From the NCBI RefSeq assembly GCF_018614575.1, contig NZ_JAGGOJ010000033.1, positions 1 through 64,000 on the forward strand: 64,000 bases of DNA. Direction: 5' to 3'. Numbering within the stretch: the stretch's first letter is position 1; each line of letters starts with the position of its first letter. Below are positions 25,736 through 34,926 of this stretch, one piece after another. Source of the DNA: Streptomyces sp. ISL-10. Lineage in GTDB: Bacteria > Actinomycetota > Actinomycetes > Streptomycetales > Streptomycetaceae. The position numbers and the translations under genes are program-made. Under the pieces are notes generated by a model. That model did not search any database and had not been told where the DNA came from. It saw only the letters and a program-made list of their open reading frames with translations.

Positions 25736-27406
25736 GTGTCCGGTACCGCTATCGGGGAGTCGGTGGGCGCTCGGGGCGCCCGTTCCAAGGCCCTCGCCGT
25801 GCTGCGCGTCCGCAGTTGGGCGACCGCCGTGGCGCTGCTACCGGCTGCCTCGGCCGTGGTCCTGCTCGCCGGCGGTGCCATGGGGCGGATGACCGGTGGC
25901 GGCTGGGACGTCGCGCGCTGGACCGTGACGGTCTGGGCGGTGGTCGTGCTGCTCGCGACCACGGTGGTCGCCGCCGTCATCACCCGGGCGACCCCCGCGC
26001 TCAGCCCCACGGTGGAGCTTCCGGAGCGCTCGGCCCCCGATCTCTACCGGCTGGTCCATGACCTCGCCGAGCGTCTCGACGTGCCCGCGCCCTCCGCCCT
26101 CGCCCTCACCCCGGACTGCGACAGCTGGCTGGAGGACCGTACGCACCCGGCACACTCCATGTCCGGGGCAGGGCGGCGTTCGGGCAAGGCGCCGGTCCTG
26201 GTCATCGGCTCACCGTTCCTGTGGTGGATGCGGGTCGCCGAGCTGCGGGCCGTACTCGCCCCGGTCGTCGCCGGCACCGGCCTCGCCGCCGATCCCGACA
26301 TAGCCGCCGCCCGCCGCTTCGTGCGGGGCCTGGACGCCGCGGTCGCCGACGCCGCCGACACAGGGCAGAGGTCCATACGCAGGCCGCTGTCGCTGCTGAC
26401 CGGCCGGATAGCCCGGGTCCTGCTGCGCGGCTGTCAGATGCCTGCGGCCGAGATGGAGCGCTGGGTCGCGGCCGCCGCGTCCGAGCGTGCACAGGATGTG
26501 GACTACGGCCTGCGGATCGTCGCCCAGGAGCAGGTGGGCCTGGCCTACGCGGGCTGGGACCGGCTGCTGACCAGGGTCGCGCTGCCCGCCTGGCGCATGG
26601 GCCGCTGGCCCTCGCGGCTGGACGCGGGCGTCGTGTCGGCGCTGACCGAGCTGTCCCGGCGCGACCGTCTGGCCGAGGGATTCACCTCGAGGCTGGGCGA
26701 GCGTCCGGCCTGTGACCTGCTGGAGGAGCCGGGGGCGGTGGACGAGGCGGCGTCGCTGCTGGCGGCGAGGCTGTTCCACGGCGGCCCTGCCGGGGGCGGC
26801 CCCGATTGGTCTCCGGTGGACTGGCAGCAGTATCCGGACGAGGTCGTGGACCGTAAATGGCGTACGGAGGCCGCTCGTATCCACCGGGTCCTCGACGAGC
26901 TGGGGGTGCCGCCGTCGACCGGGCCCGATGGGCCGACACTCTCCCGCGTGATGGAGCACCTGTCGCAGCGGCCCGGCGGTGGTGCGAGTGACGACCTGGC
27001 TGCCGCGCTCACCGCCCGTGCGGCCCGGGAGGAGGCCGGCCGTGAAGCGGGGTGTCAGACCGGCGCCGCCGGCCAGTCCCATGCCGCGCGGGAGGGTGTG
27101 GGTGACGCACTGGCCCTGTGGGGCGGCGATCCGCTGCCCCTGTGCCCGCTCCAGCCCCCGCGCACCGGCCGTGAGCTGCTCGCGGACCATGTCGTCGCGA
27201 TGGTGTGCTGCACCGCGGTCGACACCGTGGGCGCTGCGCCCGGCCTGGACTGGCTGGACGGCCCGGCGCTGCTGATCCATGGCGAGCGGCGTGGCGATCT
27301 CATGGCACCGGTGCTGAGCCTCGTCGAGGACGGTGACGCGCAGCCTCTGCGGGTGTGGCTCGGCTCCCTCGGCGTACGGCCGGAGAAGCCCGTCCGCCTC
27401 GCCTGA
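25736..27406 (+). CDS. Membrane protein with degenerate M48-like peptidase domain
   Basis: The 556-residue protein has two transmembrane helices (about 28-46 and 62-82). A region PVLVIGSPFLWWMRVAELRAVLAP follows, which mirrors the M48 pattern of a GL/GSP-L strand and ELRAVLAHELGH. Here the HExxH zinc motif is replaced by PVVAGTG, so zinc catalysis is not possible. A later RAQDVDYGLRIVAQEQVGLAYAGWDRLL occupies the place of the third-ligand E..AD region. The remaining 250 residues have no recognised domain. Orthologues sit between purD and purC in Streptomyces as I recall. Function unknown; a scaffold or regulator is an inference. The GTG start follows GAGGGGGTGACGTCCG. Confidence 0.7.
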   Translation: MSGTAIGESVGARGARSKALAVLRVRSWATAVALLPAASAVVLLAGGAMGRMTGGGWDVARWTVTVWAVVVLLATTVVAAVITRATPALSPTVELPERSAPDLYRLVHDLAERLDVPAPSALALTPDCDSWLEDRTHPAHSMSGAGRRSGKAPVLVIGSPFLWWMRVAELRAVLAPVVAGTGLAADPDIAAARRFVRGLDAAVADAADTGQRSIRRPLSLLTGRIARVLLRGCQMPAAEMERWVAAAASERAQDVDYGLRIVAQEQVGLAYAGWDRLLTRVALPAWRMGRWPSRLDAGVVSALTELSRRDRLAEGFTSRLGERPACDLLEEPGAVDEAASLLAARLFHGGPAGGGPDWSPVDWQQYPDEVVDRKWRTEAARIHRVLDELGVPPSTGPDGPTLSRVMEHLSQRPGGGASDDLAAALTARAAREEAGREAGCQTGAAGQSHAAREGVGDALALWGGDPLPLCPLQPPRTGRELLADHVVAMVCCTAVDTVGAAPGLDWLDGPALLIHGERRGDLMAPVLSLVEDGDAQPLRVWLGSLGVRPEKPVRLA

Positions 27407-27633
27407 GCCGCACGCCGCTCGCCCCGCGTCCGCAGGACCGCGGGCCCCGCCCGCGAGGTCCGCATCCCCGCGACGAGCCGCGTCCCACGCCCTATCCGGA
27501 ACGATCTCTTCCCCTTCGCGTCAATTCGCGACGAACGGTGACGGAGTGAGTGCGTTATGTGATGTGCTGGAGACCGGCGCTGAACAGGTCGGCGCGAGAC
27601 CGTGGACCCGGGGGCACCGAGGGAGGGCGCAGC

Positions 27634-29094
27634 ATGGGGGCGGAGCAGATCCGGCGATGGGAATCGGGAGCCCTCGCACACGCCGTCAGCGACCCCTTCG
27701 GGCAGGGCCCGCTCCCCTGGCTGCGCGGCGGTGAGCACTACTTCGGCGACACCGGCCAGGTCGTCCCCTGGTACGCCGACCCCACCCTTGCCCGCGGCGG
27801 CTCCGGCGGCCCGCGTACGGCGGATGACGTGCACCGCCAGATCAAGGGGTTCGTGTCGCCGGGGGCGGCCACACCCGGCGAGGCGATCGATTTCCACGTC
27901 ACCGTGGACCCGCCACAGCAGTTTTCGGTCGACATCTATCGCATCGGGCACTACGGCGGCGACGGCGCCGCCAAGATCACCACGAGTTCGCGGCTGTCCG
28001 GCATCGTCCAGCCGCCCCCGCTCACCGCCGACCGCACGGTCTCCTGTCACCACTGGTGGCTCTCGTGGCGGCTCCAGATCCCCTCGTACTGGTCGATCGG
28101 CGCGTACGTCGCCGTGCTGACCACGCTCGACGGCTACCGGTCCCACATCCCCTTCACGGTCCGCGACGACCATCCGGCCGACCTGCTGCTCCTCCTGCCC
28201 GACGTCACCTGGCAGGCGTACAACCTCTATCCGGAGGACGGCCGCACCGGCGCGAGCCTGTACCACGCGTGGGACGAGACCGGCCGCCTCCTCGGTGAGC
28301 AGGACGCCGCCGTCACGGTCTCCTACGACCGCCCCTATGCGGGCGCCGGCCTGCCCCTGCACGTCGGCCACGCCTACGACTTCATCCGCTGGGCCGAGCG
28401 CTACGGCTACGACCTGGCCTACGCCGACACCCGCGATCTCCACGCGGGCCGCGTGGATCCCTCCCGCTACCGCGGCCTGGTCTTCCCCGGCCACGACGAG
28501 TACTGGTCGGCGCCCATGCGTCACGCCGTCGAGACCGCCCGCGACCGGGGCACCTCGCTGGTCTTCCTCTCCGCCAACACCATGTACTGGCGGGTCGATC
28601 TCGGTCCGTCCCCGTCAGGGATGCCCGAGCGCCTGCTGACCTGCCGCAAGCGCCGCGGCCCCGGCAAACCGGCGCTGTGGCGTGAGGTGGACCGGTCCGA
28701 GCAACTGCTGCTCGGCATCCAGTACGCGGGCCGTGTCCCCGAGCCCTCGCCCCTCGTCGTGCGCAACGCGGACCACTGGCTGTGGGAGGCGACGGGCGCG
28801 GGCGAGGGCGACCAGCTGCCCGGCCTGGTCGCGGGCGAGGCCGACCGCTACTTCCCGCGCACCGCGCTGCCCGAGCACGTCGGCCGCATCCTGCTCGCCC
28901 ACTCGCCCTACGAGGACGGCGACGGGGTGCTGCGCCACCAGGAGACGTCGCTGTACCGGGCACCGTCGGGCGCCCTGGTGTTCGCCTCCGGCACCTTCGC
29001 ATGGTCACCCGCCCTGGACCGGCCCGGCCACGTGGACCCGCGCATCCAGCGCGCGACGGCCAACCTCCTGGACCGCATCTGCAAACGCGACTAG
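27634..29094 (+). CDS. N,N-dimethylformamidase beta subunit-like protein
   Basis: The 486-residue protein matches the large-subunit family of dimethylformamidase (DUF6605-type): an N-terminal beta-sandwich (FVSPGAATPGEAIDFHVTV, SVDIYRIGHYGGDGA), the strand VRDDHPADLLLLLPDVTWQAYN, and the glutaminase-like core VFPGHDEYWSAPMRHAVETA followed by LVFLSANTMYWRV. The Asp/Glu and Tyr residues of that core are consistent with the family, which hydrolyses dimethylformamide with an iron site, but the true substrate in Streptomyces is not known. No small-subunit gene is adjacent. The ATG at 27634 follows GAGGGAGGGCGC; the frame extends upstream without homology. It precedes purC by 97 nt. Confidence 0.82.
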   Translation: MGAEQIRRWESGALAHAVSDPFGQGPLPWLRGGEHYFGDTGQVVPWYADPTLARGGSGGPRTADDVHRQIKGFVSPGAATPGEAIDFHVTVDPPQQFSVDIYRIGHYGGDGAAKITTSSRLSGIVQPPPLTADRTVSCHHWWLSWRLQIPSYWSIGAYVAVLTTLDGYRSHIPFTVRDDHPADLLLLLPDVTWQAYNLYPEDGRTGASLYHAWDETGRLLGEQDAAVTVSYDRPYAGAGLPLHVGHAYDFIRWAERYGYDLAYADTRDLHAGRVDPSRYRGLVFPGHDEYWSAPMRHAVETARDRGTSLVFLSANTMYWRVDLGPSPSGMPERLLTCRKRRGPGKPALWREVDRSEQLLLGIQYAGRVPEPSPLVVRNADHWLWEATGAGEGDQLPGLVAGEADRYFPRTALPEHVGRILLAHSPYEDGDGVLRHQETSLYRAPSGALVFASGTFAWSPALDRPGHVDPRIQRATANLLDRICKRD

Positions 29095-29191
29095 GCCCGC
29101 CTGGTCCGGCACGTCCGGCACCCCTGCCCGGGAGAGTCCTGCCTGGATACGGGACAATCGGATCCGTTGTACGTAACCACGCGGAGGAACC

Positions 29192-30091
29192 GTGTCCGGA
29201 TTCGTCGAAAAGCCCGAGCCGACCCAGGTGCCCGGCCTGGTGCACCTGCACACCGGCAAGGTGCGCGACCTGTACCGGAACGAGGCGGGCGACCTCGTGA
29301 TGGTGGCCAGCGACCGCATGTCCGCCTTCGACTGGGTGCTGCCCACCGAGATCCCCGACAAGGGCCGGGTCCTGACCCGACTGTCCCTGTGGTGGTTCGA
29401 GCGGCTGCAGGACCTCGTCCCGAACCATGTGCTGTCCACCGAGTTGCCCGCCGGCGCCCCGGCCGACTGGGAAGGCCGCACCCTGGTCTGCAAGTCGCTG
29501 AACATGGTGCCGGTCGAGTGCGTCGCCCGCGGCTACCTGACCGGCTCCGGCCTGGTGGAGTACGAGCAGACCCGTACGGTCTGCGGTCTGGGGCTCCCCG
29601 AGGGGCTGCGCGACGGCTCCGAGCTGCCCGCCCCGATCTTCACGCCGGCCACGAAGGCGGCCGTCGGGGACCACGACGAGAACGTCAGCTACGAGGAGGT
29701 CGCCCGCCAGGTCGGCGCGGAGACCGCCGCCCACCTGCGCCGCACGACTCTCGACGTGTACGCGCGTGCCCGCGACATCGCCCGGGAGCGCGGCATCATC
29801 CTGGCCGACACCAAGTTCGAGTTCGGCTTCGACGGGGACACCCTGGTCCTCGCGGACGAGGTGCTGACCCCGGACTCGTCCCGCTTCTGGCCCGCCGCCT
29901 CCTGGGAGCCGGGCCGCGCCCAGCCGTCGTACGACAAGCAGTACGTACGCGACTGGCTGACGTCGCCGGCCTCCGGCTGGGACCGCAGGAGCGAGCAGCC
30001 GCCGCCCGCGCTGCCGCAGGACGTCGTGGACGCGACCCGGGCGAAGTACCTGGAGGCGTACGAGCTGCTGACCGGGACGACCTGGAGCTAG
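29192..30091 (+). CDS. purC: SAICAR synthase
   Basis: PurC joins CAIR and aspartate with ATP to give SAICAR. The 299-residue product is of the longer, actinobacterial/yeast-like type. Motifs: HTGKVRDLYRN (ATP-binding, about 20-30), VASDRMSAFD (38-47), ECVARGYLTGSG (108-119), TPATKA (150s) and the metal-binding LADTKFEFGF and LADEVLTPDSSRFW. The GTG start follows GCGGAGGAAC at proper spacing. No purE, purK or purB gene is in the window, so those steps are encoded elsewhere. Confidence 0.97.
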   Translation: MSGFVEKPEPTQVPGLVHLHTGKVRDLYRNEAGDLVMVASDRMSAFDWVLPTEIPDKGRVLTRLSLWWFERLQDLVPNHVLSTELPAGAPADWEGRTLVCKSLNMVPVECVARGYLTGSGLVEYEQTRTVCGLGLPEGLRDGSELPAPIFTPATKAAVGDHDENVSYEEVARQVGAETAAHLRRTTLDVYARARDIARERGIILADTKFEFGFDGDTLVLADEVLTPDSSRFWPAASWEPGRAQPSYDKQYVRDWLTSPASGWDRRSEQPPPALPQDVVDATRAKYLEAYELLTGTTWS

Positions 30092-30347
30092 TGCCCCCCG
30101 GCAGGCTTTGCCCTGCCGCGCCACCCGGCCCCCACGGCCTCCGTCGGGGAATGACCCCCGCAGCCCTGCGGGCACGGGGAGGGCGCCGTGCTGCATTGGC
30201 CAAAGGCCCAAGTGGCTCCGCTGCGAGGGCTTCCGGCGGCTTGCCGATCTCCCCCGTGGCCCTTCGGGCACGGGAGGAGCTCCCAGCCATCGGACGATGC
30301 TCGTCGGCGGGCACCCACGGCCTGTGCGACACAAGAAGCGCACGAGA

Positions 30348-30378
30348 AAGCCCCCGGCGAGATCGCCGGGGGCTTTGC
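30348..30378 (-). terminator. Terminator of the first tRNA-Gly(GCC)
   Basis: AAAGCCCCCGGCGA-TC-GCCGGGGGCTTT type inverted repeat immediately downstream of the minus-strand tRNA; it may also terminate purC-direction transcription. Confidence 0.75.
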
Positions 30379-30382
30379 GCTG

Positions 30383-30455
30383 AGCGGACGACGAGATTCG
30401 AACTCGCGACCCTCACCTTGGCAAGGTGATGCTCTACCAACTGAGCCACGTCCGC
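30383..30455 (-). tRNA. tRNA-Gly(GCC), copy 1
   Basis: 73 nt on the minus strand: GCGGACG/CGTCCGC acceptor, D arm GGCTCAGTTGGTAGAGC, anticodon loop CTTGCCAAG (GCC), T loop GTTCGAATC. CCA not encoded. The sequence is the same as copy 2. Confidence 0.95.
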
Positions 30456-30667
30456 ATGCGCCGTAGCGCGGGGACCACTATACCCAAACTCGGACGTGGA
30501 TGAGACACACGGCCGTACAGATCTCCCGGACGGGTCTCCGCCGGACCCGCCGGAGCGTGGGACCCGCCGCGGGGGGCGGCCCGGGATACGCGGGGAGCAG
30601 CACCCTGTATGCGGGGATTCCTGTGGCAATCGTCACAGGCGGCGGATATCCGACACCGGAGAACGAC

Positions 30668-30699
30668 GAAGGCCCCGGTCATATCGACCAGGGCCTTCG
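30668..30699 (-). terminator. Terminator of the second tRNA-Gly(GCC)
   Basis: Inverted repeat CGAAGGCCCCGGTC/GACCAGGGCCTTCG (one bulge) directly 3' of the tRNA on the minus strand. Confidence 0.7.
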
Positions 30700-30706
30700 C
30701 TCTCTG

Positions 30707-30779
30707 AGCGGACGACGAGATTCGAACTCGCGACCCTCACCTTGGCAAGGTGATGCTCTACCAACTGAGCCACGTCCGC
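30707..30779 (-). tRNA. tRNA-Gly(GCC), copy 2
   Basis: Identical to the tRNA at 30383-30455, with its own terminator. Glycine GGC is a heavily used codon in this genome, which fits gene duplication. Confidence 0.95.
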
Positions 30780-30860
30780 ATTGCTGCCGCTCGGCTCTCA
30801 CCGGGCGGTGCGTTGACCACTGTACCTGATCCACATCGGTGGACGGTAATGATGGTGCAG

Positions 30861-30932
30861 AGCGGGTGACAGGAATTGCACACTGCGCCTTCCCCCTGGA
30901 AGGGGGATGTTCTGCTACTGAACTACACCCGC
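30861..30932 (-). tRNA. tRNA-Gly(TCC)
   Basis: 72 nt on the minus strand: GCGGGTG/CACCCGC acceptor, anticodon loop CTTCCAG (TCC) on a C-rich stem, T loop AATTCCT. It reads GGA and GGG codons. No terminator hairpin is evident between it and the following tRNA, so the two may share a transcript. Confidence 0.93.
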
Positions 30933-31069
30933 ATGCTCGCTGGGCCGGGCCTTTCGGCCTTGCCCCTCGGCGTGCTCCAGACTCTAGCCGATCACCGGGG
31001 GTGCGGTGCAACTCGGTTCGCCGCGGCCCTCGCGCGCGGGCCCGGCTCCGGCGCCGGGGGGCCGGCCGC

Positions 31070-31405
31070 TCAACTGGCCTCGCGGAACGCCTCGTAGACG
31101 CGCTTGGGGATACGGCCCCGGGCGGGCACGTCCATCTTGCGGGACTGCGCCCAGGCGCGGATCGCGGCCGGGGACGGTTCGAGCGAGGTGTGCCGGTACG
31201 AGATACGTGCCTTGTCGCGCTTGGTGACGTTCGTCAGCTTTCGGCCTGCGGCCATGTACGGAGCCAGGGCCTTGCGCAGTTTCTTTGCATTGGACGTATT
31301 GAGGTCGATCTCGTACGACTTCCCGTCGAGGCCGAACATGACCGTTTCCGCCGCTTCTCCGCCATCGATGTCGTCGGAGAGCGTGACCACTACTCGCTGA
31401 GCCAC
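31070..31405 (-). CDS. lsrL: Lsr2-family nucleoid-associated protein (LsrL-type)
   Basis: The 111-residue protein has the two Lsr2 domains: an N-terminal oligomerisation domain (VAQRVVVTLSDDIDGG, then VMFGLDGKSYEIDL) and a C-terminal DNA-binding domain ending AIRAWAQSRKMDVPARGRIPKRVYEAF, where RGR is the AT-hook-like minor-groove motif. Lsr2 silences AT-rich, often foreign, DNA. The location beside purSQL matches the second Streptomyces Lsr2 paralogue, called LsrL, not the main Lsr2; this is from memory of gene order. The GTG at 31405 follows AAAGGA. The 278-nt divergent region shared with purS is AT-richer than its surroundings, and a hairpin lies in its own leader. Confidence 0.92.
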   Translation of the reverse strand: MAQRVVVTLSDDIDGGEAAETVMFGLDGKSYEIDLNTSNAKKLRKALAPYMAAGRKLTNVTKRDKARISYRHTSLEPSPAAIRAWAQSRKMDVPARGRIPKRVYEAFREAS

Positions 31406-31425
31406 GGATATCGGTCCTTTCCCTG

Positions 31426-31458
31426 CGGTATCACCGGTTCTGACGTGCGGCGATACCG
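31426..31458 (-). promoter_or_regulatory. Leader hairpin upstream of the lsr2-like gene
   Basis: Inverted repeat CGGTATCGCCG/CGGTGATACCG on the minus strand, 10 of 11 pairs, 11-nt loop, 20 nt before the start codon. It may be a 5' UTR structure or an operator. Confidence 0.45.
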
Positions 31459-31611
31459 GCTTTACGGCCGTTGAGGGGCAATGCTGCTTTCCTCTGTATT
31501 CCTTTGTACAGCGCACGACCACGCATTGTGAAGCCCCGGCAATTTTCCGCGAGTCTCCGCCGCAAAGGTCGCAGAGATTCTTTCCCGGGATTTTCGGCGG
31601 GTGCGATGTAT

Positions 31612-31627
31612 ATCTACTCGCGTAGAT
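31612..31627. promoter_or_regulatory. Inverted repeat between lsr2-like gene and purS
   Basis: ATCTAC-N4-GTAGAT, perfect 6-bp arms, about 57 nt upstream of the purS start in an AT-rich patch. Candidate operator for the purSQL operon; the regulator is unknown. Confidence 0.4.
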
Positions 31628-31683
31628 TTTCGGGACGGGTACGCTGAGGGAACCGCCCTCGCAACACACCACCGGGAGTGCCC

Positions 31684-31929
31684 GTGGCTCGCGTCGTAGT
31701 CGACGTCATGCTCAAGCCCGAGATCCTCGACCCCCAGGGACAGGCGGTGCAGCGTGCACTGCCGCGTCTGGGATTCGCCGGGATCGCGGACGTCCGTCAG
31801 GGAAAGCGCTTCGAGCTGGAGGTGGAGGGGCCGGTCGACGACGCCGCCCTCGCCCGCATCCATGAGATGGCCGAAACGTTCCTCGCCAACACCGTCATCG
31901 AGGACTTCATCGTGAAGGTGGAGTCGTGA
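31684..31929 (+). CDS. purS: FGAM synthase subunit PurS
   Basis: PurS is the small bridging subunit that lets PurQ and PurL form the FGAM synthase complex and pass ammonia. The 81-residue product has the typical beta-alpha-beta pattern: ARVVVDVMLKPEILDPQG, RALPRLGFAGI, VRQGKRFELEV, and a helix ending ANTVIEDFIVKVE. The GTG at 31684 is 5 nt after GGGAG; a GTG two codons earlier lacks a ribosome binding site. Its stop overlaps the purQ start (GTGA). Confidence 0.96.
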   Translation: MARVVVDVMLKPEILDPQGQAVQRALPRLGFAGIADVRQGKRFELEVEGPVDDAALARIHEMAETFLANTVIEDFIVKVES

Positions 31930-32606
31930 CCTCTCGTATCGGAGTCGTCACTTTCCCCGGAACGCTCGACGACCGGGACGCTCTGCGTGCCGCCCGCCTC
32001 GCGGGCGCCGAGGCCGTTCCGCTGTGGCACCGCGACAAGGACCTCAAGCAGGTCGACGCGGTCGTCCTCGCCGGCGGCTTCTCGTACGGCGACTATCTGC
32101 GCGCCGGCGCCATCTCCCGCTTTTCGCCGGTGATGGGCACGATCATCGAGCAGGCGAAGGCCGGTATGCCGGTTCTCGGCATCTGCAACGGTTTCCAGAT
32201 CCTCACCGAGGCGCATCTGCTGCCGGGCGCGATGCTGCAGAACAACCACCTGCACTTCATCTGCCGCGACCAGAAGCTGCGTGTCGAGAACGCGGACACC
32301 GCCTGGACCGCGGACTACGAGGCGGGCCAGGAGATCTCCGTCCCGCTGAAGAACATGGACGGCCGGTACGTCGCCGACGAGCGGGTGCTCGACGAGCTGG
32401 AGGCGGAGGGCCGCGTCGCCTTCCGCTACCTCGACGTCAACCCCAACGGTTCACTGCGCGACATCGCCGGCATCACCAACGCCGCGGGCAACGTGGTCGG
32501 TCTGATGCCGCACCCGGAGCACGCCGTGGAGCCGCTGATCGGTACGGGGCGTACCGACGGGCTCGGATTCTTCACCTCGATCCTGAAGAAGTTGGTCGCA
32601 GCATGA
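31926..32606 (+). CDS. purQ: FGAM synthase glutaminase subunit PurQ
   Basis: PurQ releases ammonia from glutamine for PurL. The 226-residue class I amidotransferase has the nucleophile Cys in VLGICNGFQIL (about residue 87), and the His-Glu pair in GLMPHPEHAVE (about 197-202). LAGGFSYGDYLRAGA is the family segment around 48-62. Its GTG overlaps purS and its stop overlaps the purL ATG (ATGA), so the three genes are translationally coupled and their products form one complex. Confidence 0.97.
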   Translation: MTSRIGVVTFPGTLDDRDALRAARLAGAEAVPLWHRDKDLKQVDAVVLAGGFSYGDYLRAGAISRFSPVMGTIIEQAKAGMPVLGICNGFQILTEAHLLPGAMLQNNHLHFICRDQKLRVENADTAWTADYEAGQEISVPLKNMDGRYVADERVLDELEAEGRVAFRYLDVNPNGSLRDIAGITNAAGNVVGLMPHPEHAVEPLIGTGRTDGLGFFTSILKKLVAA

Positions 32607-34852
32607 CTCTGGACACCGTCAAGCACGCGGGCGAGACCCCGGATGCCGAGCAGCCGTGGAAGGAGCTCGGCCTCAAGGAGGACGAGTACGCGCGGATCCG
32701 CGAGATCCTCGGCCGCCGTCCCACCGGCGCCGAGCTCGCGATGTACAGCGTGATGTGGTCGGAGCACTGCTCGTACAAGAGCAGCAAGGTCCACCTGAAG
32801 CAGTTCGGCGAGAAGATCCCCGAGAACGACGCGATGCTCGTCGGCATCGGCGAGAACGCGGGTGTCGTCGACGTCGGCCAGGGTTACGCGGTGACCTTCA
32901 AGGTCGAGTCGCACAACCACCCGTCGTACATCGAGCCCTACCAGGGCGCGGCGACCGGCGTCGGCGGCATCGTCCGCGACATCCTCGCGATGGGTGCGCG
33001 TCCGGTCGCGGTCGTGGACCCGCTGCGCTTCGGTGCGGCCGACCACCCCGACACCAAGCGCGTCCTGCCGGGCGTGGTCGCGGGCATCGGTGGCTACGGC
33101 AACTGCCTGGGCCTGCCGAACATCGGCGGCGAGGTCGTCTTCGACGCGTGCTACCAGGGAAACCCGCTGGTCAACGCCGGCTGCATCGGTGTGATGAAGC
33201 ACGAGGACATCCACCTCGCCAAGGCGTCGGGCCCGGGCAACAAGGTCATCCTGTACGGAGCCCGGACCGGTGGCGACGGTATCGGTGGCGTCTCCGTGCT
33301 GGCCTCGGAGACCTTCGAGTCGACCGGTCCGGCCAAGCGGCCGGCGGTCCAGGTCGGTGACCCGTTCCAGGAGAAGCTGCTGATCGAGTGCACCCTTGAG
33401 ATCTTCAAGGAGAAGCTCGTCGCGGGCATCCAGGACCTCGGCGGCGCCGGTCTGTCGTGTGCCACCTCCGAGCTGGCGAGCGCCGGCAGCGGCGGCATGC
33501 GGGTAGAGCTGGACACCGTGCCGCTGCGCGACGCGACGCTCTCGCCGGAGGAGATCCTCATGAGCGAGTCGCAGGAGCGCATGTGCGCGATCGTCGAGCC
33601 GCGGTACGTCGAGCGCTTCATGGAGATCTGCGAGAAGTGGGACGTCACCGCCACCGTGATCGGTGAGGTGACGGAAGGCGACCACCTGGAGATCTTCTGG
33701 CACGGCGAGCTGATCGTGGACGTGCCGCCCGGCACGGTCGCCCACGAGGGCCCGACGTACCACCGTCCCTTCGCCCGTCCGTCGTGGCAGGACGCCCTGC
33801 AGGCCGACGACGCGAACAAGCTGCCGCGCCCGCAGACCTCCGAGGAGCTGCGCGAGCAGGTCCTGAAGCTGGTCGCCTCCCCCAACCAGGCCTCCAAGGC
33901 GTGGATCACGGACCAGTACGACCGGTTCGTGCAGGGCAACACCGTGCTCGCCCAGCCCGAGGACTCGGGCATGGTCCGGATCGACGAGGAGACCAACCTC
34001 GGCGTGGCCATGGCGACGGACGGCAACGGCCGGTACGCCAAACTCGACCCGTACGCGGGTGCGCAGCTCGCGCTGGTGGAGTCGTACCGCAATGTCGCCG
34101 CCTCCGGCGCCAAGCCGCTGGCCATCTCCAACTGCCTGAACTTCGGCTCCCCCGAGGACCCGGACGTGATGTGGCAGTTCGCCGAGGCCACCCGCGGTCT
34201 CGCGGACGGCTGCCTGCAGCTGGGCACGCCGGTCACCGGCGGCAACGTCTCGCTCTACAACCAGACCGGTGAGACGGCGATCCACCCGACCCCGGTCGTG
34301 GCCGTGCTCGGTGTGATCGACGACGTCAACCGCCGTACACCGATCGCGTTCGCCGAGGAGGGGCAGCTGCTCTACCTGCTCGGTGACACCCACGAGGAGT
34401 TCGGCGGCTCGGCCTGGTCCCAGGTCGTCCACGACCACCTCGGCGGTCTGCCGCCGAAGGTCGACCTCGACCGGGAGAAGCTGCTGGCCGAGATCCTGAT
34501 CTCCGCCTCGCGCGACGGCATGATCGACGCCGCTCACGACCTCTCGGACGGCGGCCTGATCCAGGCCGTGGTCGAGTCCTGCCTGCGCGGCGGCAAGGGC
34601 GCACGCCTGGTCGTCCCGGACGGCCTCGACGCGTTCACCTTCCTGCTGAGCGAGTCGGCCGGCCGTGCGGTCGTCGCCGTCCCGCGCAGCGAGGAGCTCC
34701 GCTTCACCGACATGTGCGGTGCGCGCGGCCTGCCCGCCACCCGCATCGGCGTGGTCGACGGCGACGCGGTGGAGGTCCAGGGCGAGTTCGGCATCCCGCT
34801 GAGCGAGCTGCGTACGGCGCACGAGGAGACCATTCCGGGTCTGCTCGTCTGA
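32603..34852 (+). CDS. purL: FGAM synthase subunit PurL (small type)
   Basis: PurL catalyses step four: FGAR + ATP + ammonia to FGAM. At 749 residues it is the small PurL that needs PurS and PurQ, unlike the 1300-residue fused enzyme. Motifs: MWSEHCSYKSSK (about 49-60) with the ligand-binding His, VTFKVESHNHPSYIEPYQGAATG, GGVSVLASETFES, and in the second half NCLNFGSPEDP, TPVTGGNVSLYNQT and DLSDGGLIQA. Third gene of the purSQL operon; a strong hairpin follows at 34880. Confidence 0.97.
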   Translation: MTLDTVKHAGETPDAEQPWKELGLKEDEYARIREILGRRPTGAELAMYSVMWSEHCSYKSSKVHLKQFGEKIPENDAMLVGIGENAGVVDVGQGYAVTFKVESHNHPSYIEPYQGAATGVGGIVRDILAMGARPVAVVDPLRFGAADHPDTKRVLPGVVAGIGGYGNCLGLPNIGGEVVFDACYQGNPLVNAGCIGVMKHEDIHLAKASGPGNKVILYGARTGGDGIGGVSVLASETFESTGPAKRPAVQVGDPFQEKLLIECTLEIFKEKLVAGIQDLGGAGLSCATSELASAGSGGMRVELDTVPLRDATLSPEEILMSESQERMCAIVEPRYVERFMEICEKWDVTATVIGEVTEGDHLEIFWHGELIVDVPPGTVAHEGPTYHRPFARPSWQDALQADDANKLPRPQTSEELREQVLKLVASPNQASKAWITDQYDRFVQGNTVLAQPEDSGMVRIDEETNLGVAMATDGNGRYAKLDPYAGAQLALVESYRNVAASGAKPLAISNCLNFGSPEDPDVMWQFAEATRGLADGCLQLGTPVTGGNVSLYNQTGETAIHPTPVVAVLGVIDDVNRRTPIAFAEEGQLLYLLGDTHEEFGGSAWSQVVHDHLGGLPPKVDLDREKLLAEILISASRDGMIDAAHDLSDGGLIQAVVESCLRGGKGARLVVPDGLDAFTFLLSESAGRAVVAVPRSEELRFTDMCGARGLPATRIGVVDGDAVEVQGEFGIPLSELRTAHEETIPGLLV

Positions 34853-34879
34853 CACACGCGTCGCCCGACAGACGCGCTT

Positions 34880-34915
34880 CGAAGCCCCCTCCGGCCCGAC
34901 CGGACGGGGGCTTCG
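34880..34915 (+). terminator. Terminator of the purSQL operon
   Basis: Inverted repeat CGAAGCCCCC...GGGGGCTTCG with additional TCCG/CGGA pairing, 27 nt after the purL stop. Confidence 0.8.
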
Positions 34916-34926
34916 GCGTTCCCGGG

